Of a stretch of DNA of 5,018 nt, positions 1 to 5,018 are shown in pieces. Below the pieces are notes generated by a model that saw only the letters and a program-made list of their open reading frames with translations, searched no databases and was not told where the DNA came from. The translations under genes were made by a program, and so were the position numbers. The DNA is from Chloroflexota bacterium. GTDB lineage: Bacteria; Chloroflexota; Anaerolineae; Fen-1058. The stretch spans positions 1 through 5,018 of the forward strand of contig JACRBO010000759.1 in the NCBI GenBank assembly GCA_016219235.1, in the 5' to 3' direction. How positions within the stretch are numbered: the first letter of the stretch is position 1; every line of letters begins with the position of its first letter.

Positions 1-798
1 GAAGTACGCATTACGCATTATGCTTCAATGTTCATCTGTGGTTTAACCGCCGTACTTCTCGCCCTCGCGCTTTATCTGTCCTTCTCACGGGGCGCGTGGC
101 TGGGTGCAGCGGCGGCTGTCGGGGCGATGATCGTCTTTGCGCCGCGCCGGTTGTGGATCGGGCTGGCGTTGGCGGGTGTGACGGTGATCGCACTGATCGC
201 CCTGTCGAGCGCGGGGTTGCTCCCGGCGACGATCAGCGATCGATTGGCCGACGCCACCGACCTGCTGAACATCCGCGATGTGCGCGGCGTGCCCATCAAC
301 GATGCGAACTACGCGCTGATCGAACGGCAGGCGCACTGGCAGGCGGCGCTCAACATGCTGAGCGATCGACCGTGGACGGGTGTGGGCTTTAGCAACTATC
401 AGCCGCTGTATGAGCAATACCGACTGCTCAACTGGCCGATGCCGCTGGGGCACGCGCACAATATCTATCTGAACATGGCGGCTGAAACGGGTTTGCCGGG
501 TCTGGCGGCGTATCTGCTGCTGTGGAGTGTGGTGTTCGTCATCACGTTCCGCACCATTCGCCGCACCACGGGCGTCGAACGTGTGCTGGCGATCGGCCTG
601 ATGGGCACGTGGGTTCATATGGCAACGCATATGCTGGTCGATAATCTGTACGTCAACAACACGCATCTGATCGTCGGCGTGTTGTTTGGCCTGCTTACCG
701 TTCTTTACACAACCCCGCTCCGCTGCGCTACGGGGGCTGTCGCACGCAATATGCAGCATGCATCAAATTTCACTCGTTACTCGTCACTCGTTAGCTAA
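1..798 (+). CDS. O-antigen ligase/polymerase-like membrane protein, C-terminal part (5' end outside window)
   Basis: The frame is open to the left edge, so the ATG at 28 is probably internal and the N-terminal helices are missing. Residues are counted from base 1. After a short hydrophilic stretch comes a membrane helix ending in SFSRGAWLG (Arg30), then two more hydrophobic segments. A large non-membrane loop follows, with RQAHWQAALNM, RPWTGVGFSNY and GHAHNIYLNMAAETGLPGL (His151, His153, Glu162). Two more helices lie near residues 165-185 and 200-235. An SRG motif, a long periplasmic loop and an HNxYL...ExGxxGL motif are typical of the Wzy_C/WaaL family, which joins or polymerises undecaprenyl-linked glycans at the outer membrane face. 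Ligase and polymerase cannot be told apart here. The last ~29 residues lie on repeat DNA (712-799) and look like a non-native tail. Stop TAA at 796-798, two bases before the next start, suggests translational coupling. Confidence 0.88.
   Translation, partial: EVRITHYASMFICGLTAVLLALALYLSFSRGAWLGAAAAVGAMIVFAPRRLWIGLALAGVTVIALIALSSAGLLPATISDRLADATDLLNIRDVRGVPINDANYALIERQAHWQAALNMLSDRPWTGVGFSNYQPLYEQYRLLNWPMPLGHAHNIYLNMAAETGLPGLAAYLLLWSVVFVITFRTIRRTTGVERVLAIGLMGTWVHMATHMLVDNLYVNNTHLIVGVLFGLLTVLYTTPLRCATGAVARNMQHASNFTRYSSLVS
5..26 (+). repeat. Heptamer array inside the ligase frame
   Basis: Two exact copies of ACGCATT (6-12, 13-19) are followed by a diverged ATGCTTC (20-26). The array is translated as part of a short loop (VRITHYAS) just before a membrane helix. 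It may continue beyond the left edge only as far as base 1. Related units occur at 744-764. Confidence 0.6.
712..735. repeat. NCGCT pentamer palindrome, copy 1
   Basis: Three pentamers CCGCT, CCGCT, GCGCT (715-729) are enclosed by inverted CCCCG (713-717) and CGGGG (731-735). Bases 712-733 match 2583-2604 at 17 of 22 positions, so the two are copies of one element. Here it encodes TPLRCATG near the C-terminus of the ligase-like protein, just after its last hydrophobic segment. It resembles small REP-like palindromes, but I cannot assign it to a named family. Confidence 0.6.
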
Positions 799-799
799 T
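744..799 (+). repeat. Heptamer array at ligase end / GtrA start
   Basis: With a strict 7-base register the units are ACGCAAT, ATGCAGC, ATGCATC, AAATTTC, ACTCGTT, ACTCGTC, ACTCGTT, AGCTAAT. The first three resemble the units at 6-26 and the later ones form an ACTCGTY family. The array supplies the last residues and the stop codon of the ligase-like gene and ends one base before the next ATG (801). Confidence 0.7.
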
Positions 800-800
800 C

Positions 801-1277
801 ATGTCTCGAATCGTTACTTTCGCAAAACGCAATCGCAAAGAACTCAAGCGCTTCATCAAGTTCATGTTCGTGGGTGGCGTCGGCGCCGTCATCGATTTCG
901 GCGCGCTGAACATCCTGGCGCACGGACTAAATCTTGACCTGCGCATCTCCGGCACGATCTCTTTTGCCATGGCCGTCACCAGCAACTTCCTGTGGAATCG
1001 CTACTGGACTTATCCCGAATCGCGGGCTTTTCCGGCGCTGCCGCAGTACCTGCAATTCTTCGTCATCAACGCGATGGCGCTGGTCATCCGCCTGCCAATC
1101 CTGACGCTGCTGCCCGGTCCGATTGGCGGCCTGTTGGAATCGTTGGGGCTGGATGTCGGCACCGCGGAGGTGTTGGGCAATAATGCGGCGCTGGCCGTCG
1201 CCGTGGGCATTGCCATGTTCTGGAATTTTTTCATCAACCGGTTCGTCACTTATCGACATATTAAGGTAGGGCAGTAG
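801..1277 (+). CDS. GtrA-like membrane protein, first of two tandem copies
   Basis: This 158-residue protein has the size and layout of the GtrA family (PF04138 type). It has a basic N-terminus (KRNRKELKR) and four hydrophobic helices near residues 19-42, 47-65, 83-106 and 125-146. The motif KFMFVGGVGAVIDFG has the conserved helix-1 Asp (Asp32). NFLWNRYWTYPESR (62-75) and FWNFFINRFVTY (140-151) are the usual pattern of aromatic and NR residues after helices 2 and 4. Family members are thought to help move undecaprenyl-phosphate-linked sugars across the inner membrane for glycan modification. No GtrB-type glycosyltransferase partner is in view. There is no Shine-Dalgarno sequence before the ATG, which lies 2 bases after the previous stop, so coupling is likely. 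The substrate cannot be inferred. Confidence 0.9.
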   Translation: MSRIVTFAKRNRKELKRFIKFMFVGGVGAVIDFGALNILAHGLNLDLRISGTISFAMAVTSNFLWNRYWTYPESRAFPALPQYLQFFVINAMALVIRLPILTLLPGPIGGLLESLGLDVGTAEVLGNNAALAVAVGIAMFWNFFINRFVTYRHIKVGQ

Positions 1278-1287
1278 GGCACGCGCT

Positions 1288-1803
1288 ATGTCTCGATTGA
1301 TTACGCTCGCTAAAACCAACCGCAAGGAATTCAAACGCTTTGCCAAGTTTCTGGTCGTCGGTGCAACGGGCTTCATTGTCGATTTTGGCGTATTCAACCT
1401 GCTGCTCCGCGCGCTGCAATTTTCGCCGATTCCGGCCCAGGCGATCTCATTCACTTCGGCGGCCACCAACAACTTCTTGTGGAATCGATACTGGACTTAC
1501 CCTGACTCGCGCTCAAAACCGATCTTCAGACAGTTCGCGCAGTTTTTTATCTTGAGCGTAATCGGACTGGTGGTTCGCACTCTGCTCTATAGCGTGTTCG
1601 ACGATCCGGCGATCGCCATCGTGGATTCGATGCAATATGGGCCGTTCGCCGGGCTGTTGAACTTTGCCGTCAATACCCTGCATCTCACGCTGAGCCAAAT
1701 CGCCGCCAACGCGGCCCTGGCAGTTGCCGTCTTCATCATGCTGTTCTGGAATTTCTTCTCCAACCGCTTCATCACGTACGGGGATGTGAAACTGGGTCAT
1801 TAG
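1288..1803 (+). CDS. GtrA-like membrane protein, second tandem copy
   Basis: This 171-residue paralogue of the preceding gene is identical at about 42 of the first 75 positions. Shared stretches include the MSR start, NRKE.KRF.KF, the helix-1 Asp32, NFLWNRYWTYP and FWNFF.NRF.TY (153-164). It has the same four-helix layout. It is 13 residues longer, mainly in the loop between helices 3 and 4 (around DSMQYGPFAGLLNFAVNTLH), where the copies differ most. The ATG is 10 bases after the first copy's stop, with a weak AGGG at 1276-1279 as the possible ribosome binding site. Adjacent diverged copies suggest an old duplication. They could form a heteromer or serve two lipid-linked sugars; both ideas are inference. 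Confidence 0.9.
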   Translation: MSRLITLAKTNRKEFKRFAKFLVVGATGFIVDFGVFNLLLRALQFSPIPAQAISFTSAATNNFLWNRYWTYPDSRSKPIFRQFAQFFILSVIGLVVRTLLYSVFDDPAIAIVDSMQYGPFAGLLNFAVNTLHLTLSQIAANAALAVAVFIMLFWNFFSNRFITYGDVKLGH

Positions 1804-1806
1804 ATG

Positions 1807-1890
1807 TTGGAGGTTAGAAGTTGGAGATTGGAGTGAGTCACCGCCCACGATCTAGCCTCCAACTTCCAATTTCCACTCTCCAATTTCCAA
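1807..1890. repeat. Mirrored TTGGARN heptamer arrays between gtrA-like gene and glycosyltransferase
   Basis: Four + strand heptamers lie at 1807-1834: TTGGAGG, TTAGAAG, TTGGAGA, TTGGAGT. Five lie on the - strand, read from 1890 down to 1856: TTGGAAA, TTGGAGA, GTGGAAA, TTGGAAG, TTGGAGG. A 21-base spacer with GTCACCGCCCACGATC separates the arms. Aligned end to end the arms agree at about 20 of 27 positions, and most mismatches are G/A, which would be G-U pairs in RNA, so a long imperfect hairpin is possible. The array fills the whole gap between genes and its last base is the A of the glycosyltransferase ATG. No promoter or ribosome binding site is visible in it. Confidence 0.85.
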
Positions 1891-3059
1891 TGCGCATCGG
1901 CATCGACTACACCTCAGCCGCCACTCAGGGCGCGGGCATTGGCCGCTACACGCGCGAGTTGATGCGCGCTTTGCTGGCGCAGCCATCGGCAAACAAGTAT
2001 TCCTTCTTCTACGCTAAGTCCAAACCGATCGACGAGTCACCAGTTACCAGTTACCGGTCAACCATTCGCCGTGTGCCCTTCCACGACAAATGGTTGATGC
2101 GCGTCTGGCAGCGCTTTCGCATCCCCCTGCCCGTCGAACTCATCGTCGGCAAGATCGATCTGTTCCACTCGCCGGATTTCACGCTGCCCCCCACCCTGCC
2201 CGGCGTGCCGACGCTGTTGACCGTGCACGATCTGTCTTTCGTGCGCGATCCCGATTCAGCGTGGCCGAGCCTGCGCGCCTTCCTGAATAGGGCCGTGCCG
2301 CGATCGGTGCAGCGCGCCACGCACGTGCTGGCGGATTCATTGGCGACGAAGTACGATCTGATCGAGTTGTTTGGCACACCCGCCGAAAAGATCACGGTGC
2401 TGTACAGCGGCGTCGAGCCGCGCTTTGCGCCCGTGCGCGATCGGACTGAGATCGATCGGGTCTGCGCGAAGTATCATCTGCCGCGCCCGTTCATTTTGTC
2501 AGTAGGCACGCTGCAACCACGCAAGAATTATGCACGGTTGATTCAAGCATTCGCGAGTTTGATCAATGACCCGCATCCTTCGACTCCGCTACGCTTCGCT
2601 CAGGATGCTTCAGGTGACCACCATCTGGTCATCACCGGCGGCAAGGGGTGGCTGTACGAATCGATCTTTGAGCAAGTAAAATCACTCGGCCTGGAGAATC
2701 GCGTTCACTTTCCAGGCTTCGTCGATGATGCTGATCTGCCCGCGCTCTACTCTGCCGCTGATCTCTTCGCCTACGTCTCGCTCTACGAAGGCTTTGGCCT
2801 GCCCCTGCTGGAAGCGATGGCCTGCGGCACACCCGTCATCGCGTCGAATGTCTCGTCGCTGCCGGAAGTCGTCGGCGACGTGGGACTGCAAGTTGATCCG
2901 CGCGACGTGAGCGCCATCACCCGCGCCTTGAGGGCCATGCTTGAACGATCGGACTTGAGAGAAACCTCGATCGCCGCCGGGCTTGATCGGGCGCGAACGT
3001 TTACGTGGGAGAAGGCGGCGAATCAACTATTGTCGATCTATGATGCGATGAAGAGGTGA
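1890..3059 (+). CDS. Family 4 glycosyltransferase (GT-B fold)
   Basis: The protein has 389 residues from the ATG at 1890, which gives the canonical start [10 protein letters not shown] followed by the glycine loop GAGIGRY (14-20). A TTG at 1821 is in frame, but the 23 extra residues would be translated repeat DNA, so I reject it. The N-terminal domain has FHSPDF and TVHDLSF (His113). The C-terminal domain opens with [15 protein letters not shown] (Arg211, Lys212), then [11 protein letters not shown], and ends in the donor-binding block EGFGLPLLE (Glu300 to Glu308, the EX7E motif) and [13 protein letters not shown]. This is the GT4 mannosyl/rhamnosyl-transferase-like class, a cytoplasmic retaining enzyme using nucleotide sugars. 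Donor and acceptor are unknown. Residues ~49-58 and ~227-242 lie on repeats and look like insertions in surface loops. No ribosome binding site is visible before the ATG. Confidence 0.92.
   Translation: MRIGIDYTSAATQGAGIGRYTRELMRALLAQPSANKYSFFYAKSKPIDESPVTSYRSTIRRVPFHDKWLMRVWQRFRIPLPVELIVGKIDLFHSPDFTLPPTLPGVPTLLTVHDLSFVRDPDSAWPSLRAFLNRAVPRSVQRATHVLADSLATKYDLIELFGTPAEKITVLYSGVEPRFAPVRDRTEIDRVCAKYHLPRPFILSVGTLQPRKNYARLIQAFASLINDPHPSTPLRFAQDASGDHHLVITGGKGWLYESIFEQVKSLGLENRVHFPGFVDDADLPALYSAADLFAYVSLYEGFGLPLLEAMACGTPVIASNVSSLPEVVGDVGLQVDPRDVSAITRALRAMLERSDLRETSIAAGLDRARTFTWEKAANQLLSIYDAMKR
2035..2062 (+). repeat. Heptamer array inside the glycosyltransferase gene
   Basis: Four consecutive heptamers: AGTCACC, AGTTACC, AGTTACC, GGTCAAC. 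They are translated as about residues 49-58 ([10 protein letters not shown]), in the variable loop between the first strand-helix region and RRVPFHDKW. Confidence 0.7.
2574..2607. repeat. NCGCT pentamer palindrome, copy 2, inside the glycosyltransferase gene
   Basis: Terminal inverted CATCCT (2574-2579) and AGGATG (2602-2607) enclose three pentamers CCGCT, ACGCT, TCGCT (2586-2600). It is related to 712-735 and read in the same frame (TPLRFAQD against TPLRCATG). It lies between the Arg/Lys donor loop and the strand HHLVITGG, where family members usually have only a short loop, so it looks like a tolerated in-frame insertion of about 13-16 residues (227-242). Confidence 0.75.
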
Positions 3060-3138
3060 CAAGGTGAAGAGGTGACAGGGTGATCCAATTCAAGCGATCA
3101 CCTTGTCATCCTGTTTCCCTGTCTACTTGTTTCCTCCT
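3051..3138. repeat. Mirrored octamer arrays after the glycosyltransferase gene
   Basis: Four + strand octamers run 3051-3082: AAGAGGTG, ACAAGGTG, AAGAGGTG, ACAGGGTG. This is also a 16-base tandem duplication with one mismatch. Five - strand octamers run from 3138 back to 3099: AGGAGGAA, ACAAGTAG, ACAGGGAA, ACAGGATG, ACAAGGTG. The first unit contains the end of the glycosyltransferase gene, whose TGA stop is at 3057-3059. Together with the promoter at 3153 this accounts for nearly all of the 129-base gap 3060-3188. Confidence 0.85.
3074..3107 (+). terminator. Possible transcription-ending hairpin
   Basis: GACAGGGTGATC (3074-3085) pairs with GATCACCTTGTC (3096-3107) over 12 base pairs, including one G-U pair, around a 10-base loop. 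It is the centre of the octamer inverted array and sits just after the last gene of the operon-like run. No clear T-run follows, so it may only block or stabilise the transcript end rather than act as a classic intrinsic terminator. Confidence 0.4.
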
Positions 3139-3152
3139 CTACTTCCATCCCG

Positions 3153-3161
3153 TGCTACAAT
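3153..3161 (+). promoter_or_regulatory. Extended -10 promoter for the peptidase/hydrolase gene
   Basis: TGCTACAAT fits the extended -10 form TGNTATAAT with one mismatch. No good -35 stands at the usual spacing, as expected for extended -10 promoters; TTCCTC at 3131-3136 is a poor candidate with a 19-base spacer. A start near 3168 would leave a leader of about 20 bases carrying the ribosome binding site. Confidence 0.55.
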
Positions 3162-3176
3162 CAAACTACCTCACGC

Positions 3177-3182
3177 AAGGAG
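3177..3182 (+). promoter_or_regulatory. Strong ribosome binding site
   Basis: AAGGAG lies six bases before the ATG at 3189 and decides that start. It is the only strong Shine-Dalgarno sequence in the window; the other three visible starts have none or a weak AGGG. Confidence 0.85.
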
Positions 3183-3188
3183 CGTTCC

Positions 3189-5018
3189 ATGAGCAAAATC
3201 CTCAACGTCCCGTACAAGTGCCAGAACGACGCCGACGCCAATTTGAAACGCACCGACTGCGGCCCCGCCTGCATCGCAATGATCCTGGGCGGCCTGGGGC
3301 AGACCGTCACAACCAACGCGGTGGTGGCGGCCAGCGGCCAGAGCGGCGACAACGGCCTGATGCAAAGCCAGGTCGTCAACACGGCCAGTGCCTTTGGCCT
3401 GGAGATGGCGTGGCAAGCCGGTTACACGCTGGACGATGTCAAGCGCTTCATCGATAACGGCCAGCCGCCTATCGCATTGATCAAGTACGCCAACATCCCC
3501 GATCGGGTCGATGTCCGATCGACGGGCGGGCACTACGTCGTCGTGATCGGTTACGATGACGCGACCAATCGCGTGTTCATCAACGATCCCGATTATTCGC
3601 CCGGCACCAACGGCGGCTTCCAAAGAGCCTATTCAAACGAGACGTGGCTGTCGGCGTGGGGCGGCTTTGCCGTCGGCGAGAACCTGAACTTCTGCCTCAT
3701 CGTGCCACAGCCCGCCCAGCCGGTCAAAGGCGAGGATATCGAGAAGCCACAGCCGGTCGGCGCCGAGACGCCCGTGTGGGTAGTCGCTCCGGCGGGCCTG
3801 CTGTTCCGGTCGGCTCCGCAGGCGGGCGCAAGTTCGATCGGCGGATTGGTATTCGGTCAGGCACTCACCGCGATCGGGGCGGAGAAAACGCCCGCCGATA
3901 CCTCAGGCCGCACGTGGCAGCAAGTGCGCACCGCCGCGGGCGTCACCGGTTTTGTCGCCGCATCGCTCAGCGGCGAACGGCTGCTCGCAACGAGCAAACC
4001 GGCTGATCCCTACATCGTGCAAGTGATCGACGGGCAGCCGATCCGCGAAGCGGGCGGGCTGGCGGTGCGCGAGGCGCGCAACGTCATGCTCCCCCCGATC
4101 GACCGCGTGCAGCCCGGCGAACGGCTCACCGTGTATGCGCGCGTCGAAGAAGGCACGACACCGTGGCTATGGGTGCAGTCGCCGCGCAATCAATATGGCT
4201 GGGCGCGCGAGACATCGCAAAATCAGCCCCTCGTCACCAAAGTCACGCCCGATCTGAGCGGCGCAGGCACCGGCGCGACACCCGAACCCGAACGCAACAT
4301 CCCTATCCCGATCGCGACCACGAGCGATGTATGGGTCATCTCGGATAACGGTTTGCTGCTGCGCGAACAGGGCAACCGATCGGCCAGGACTATCGTCGGT
4401 GTGCCGTTCGGCGATCATCTGGCGACCGAGGGGCCGCAGGTTGGGCCGGACGCCGAGAACATCGTGTGGCAGCAAGTGCGCACCGATGCGAATGCGCGCG
4501 GCTGGGTGGCCGCCATCTTCAAGGGTGAAGCGACCCTGACGGCGACGAAGCCTGAGCCTACCCGCATCGTGTCGGTGGTGCCGTGGGGCAAGTGCCTCGC
4601 TGGTCTGGGCATGGGCAATCCACAACCGCTTACGCCAGTCGAGTTGAGCGTGATCCGCAAGAGCAAAGTGGAGGCGTTCAAAATCCTGACCCTGCCCGAT
4701 CCCGGCGAAAACAAGACGTTGATCAAGCAGCTGCGCGACATCAAGCCGGATATGTTCATCGTGGCGCGGCTGTTCTTCTCGGTGGACTTCAACGGGCGCG
4801 CGAAGTTCACGCCGCAGGACTTCGTCAATTTTGTCAGCAACGGCTTCGAGGCGTGCTACGAGATGGGCGTGCGTTATTTTGAAGTGCACAACGAGCCGAA
4901 TCTGGACATCGAGGGTGACGGCTGGAACTGGAACGGCGGCGCGGGCTTTGGCGCGTGGTTGTCGCAAGTGCGGGCGCTGTTGCGCCAACGCCACGGCGAT
5001 CTGAAACTGGGCTATCCC
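3189..5018 (+). CDS. Modular C39-like peptidase / SH3 / glycoside-hydrolase-like protein (3' end outside window)
   Basis: The frame is open for 610 codons to the right edge. AAGGAG at 3177-3182, six bases before the ATG, fixes the start. Residues 1-170 resemble papain-like C39 peptidases (Peptidase_C39_2 type): VPYKCQND (Gln12), DCGPACIAM (Cys24 nucleophile), GGHYVVVIGYDD (His115) and FINDPD (Asp133). Three SH3-like modules follow at about 195-265, 273-345 and 379-450, each with a VR/LR ligand-arm strand and a G[WF][VA]A end. A Pro/Thr-rich linker (346-378) precedes the third. From about 459 a barrel-like domain begins (RIVSVVPWG) and reaches FEVHNEPN, whose Asn568-Glu569 fits the acid/base position of clan A glycoside hydrolases. 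The ensemble suggests cell-wall or glycan cleavage or binding, yet the N-terminus has no signal peptide. Catalytic activity is inferred only. Confidence 0.85.
   Translation, partial: MSKILNVPYKCQNDADANLKRTDCGPACIAMILGGLGQTVTTNAVVAASGQSGDNGLMQSQVVNTASAFGLEMAWQAGYTLDDVKRFIDNGQPPIALIKYANIPDRVDVRSTGGHYVVVIGYDDATNRVFINDPDYSPGTNGGFQRAYSNETWLSAWGGFAVGENLNFCLIVPQPAQPVKGEDIEKPQPVGAETPVWVVAPAGLLFRSAPQAGASSIGGLVFGQALTAIGAEKTPADTSGRTWQQVRTAAGVTGFVAASLSGERLLATSKPADPYIVQVIDGQPIREAGGLAVREARNVMLPPIDRVQPGERLTVYARVEEGTTPWLWVQSPRNQYGWARETSQNQPLVTKVTPDLSGAGTGATPEPERNIPIPIATTSDVWVISDNGLLLREQGNRSARTIVGVPFGDHLATEGPQVGPDAENIVWQQVRTDANARGWVAAIFKGEATLTATKPEPTRIVSVVPWGKCLAGLGMGNPQPLTPVELSVIRKSKVEAFKILTLPDPGENKTLIKQLRDIKPDMFIVARLFFSVDFNGRAKFTPQDFVNFVSNGFEACYEMGVRYFEVHNEPNLDIEGDGWNWNGGAGFGAWLSQVRALLRQRHGDLKLGYP
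3914..3933 (+). repeat. 20-base exact direct repeat within SH3-like modules (second copy 4466-4485)
   Basis: GTGGCAGCAAGTGCGCACCG occurs identically at 3914-3933 and 4466-4485, 552 bases apart and in the same frame. It encodes the core strand WQQVRT of the first and third SH3-like modules. The flanking DNA differs, which fits module duplication followed by divergence, or local gene conversion. Confidence 0.8.

Noticed and set aside
85..759. 224-codon open frame on the - strand opposite the ligase-like gene
   Set aside because: Rich in Arg, Gln, His and Asp with no recognisable fold; it is the antisense shadow of a convincing membrane protein gene.
927..1472. 181-codon open frame on the - strand across both GtrA-like genes
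   Set aside because: Antisense shadow; the + strand proteins have clear family motifs and the junction between them is crossed without logic.
1821..1889. Upstream TTG start for the glycosyltransferase
   Set aside because: The added residues are translated heptamer repeats, and the family N-terminus begins precisely at the ATG at 1890.
1807..1890. CRISPR array
   Set aside because: Units are 7 bases, contiguous and inverted halfway; there are no spacers of regular length.
3084..3188. N-terminal extension of the peptidase to gain a hydrophobic signal-like stretch
   Set aside because: The upstream frame has a hydrophobic patch (LVILFPCLLV) but no ATG, GTG or TTG start, and the promoter and ribosome binding site point to 3189.
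3080..3457. 125-codon + strand frame overlapping the start of the peptidase gene
   Set aside because: Begins in the octamer array, has no ribosome binding site, and is out of frame with the clearly conserved C39 motifs.
4167..4994. 275-codon open frame on the - strand
   Set aside because: Lies wholly opposite the SH3 and hydrolase-like coding region, with low-complexity Arg/His/Ala content and no supporting start signals.

Overview
The window looks like a polysaccharide (O-antigen, capsule or exopolysaccharide) assembly locus of a GC-rich bacterium. I favour Chloroflexota (Anaerolineae-like). The reasons are the gene styles, the TGNTACAAT-type promoter, the scarcity of Shine-Dalgarno sequences and the abundance of short 7-8 bp intergenic repeats. 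This is an impression from composition and family resemblance, not a database result. All five genes are on the + strand.

Positions 1-3059 read as one operon-like run. It holds the C-terminal part of an O-antigen ligase/polymerase-like membrane protein (1-798, cut by the left edge), two tandem paralogous GtrA-like four-helix membrane proteins (801-1277 and 1288-1803), and a GT-B fold family-4 glycosyltransferase (1890-3059). Together they suggest transfer of sugars to a growing glycan, movement of lipid-linked sugars across the membrane, and polymerisation or ligation of the product. A separate unit then starts behind its own extended -10 promoter and strong ribosome binding site. It is a large modular protein (3189 to beyond 5018) with a C39-like cysteine peptidase domain, three SH3-like modules and the start of a glycoside-hydrolase-like barrel. 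No signal peptide is visible.

The most unusual content is a set of low-period repeats threaded through and between the genes. The glycosyltransferase gene is flanked by two mirrored arrays: TTGGARN heptamers upstream (4 forward, 5 inverted) and ACARGGTG-like octamers downstream (4 forward, 5 inverted). Other heptamer arrays lie inside reading frames (5-26, 744-799, 2035-2062). Two related NCGCT pentamer palindromes (712-735 and 2574-2607) are translated in the same frame, giving TPLRCATG and TPLRFAQD. One forms part of the ligase C-terminal tail and the other looks like an insertion in the glycosyltransferase. The two gaps over 20 bases (1804-1889 and 3060-3188) are almost wholly these arrays plus, in the second, the promoter. 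I see no RNA genes, CRISPR array or insertion sequence.
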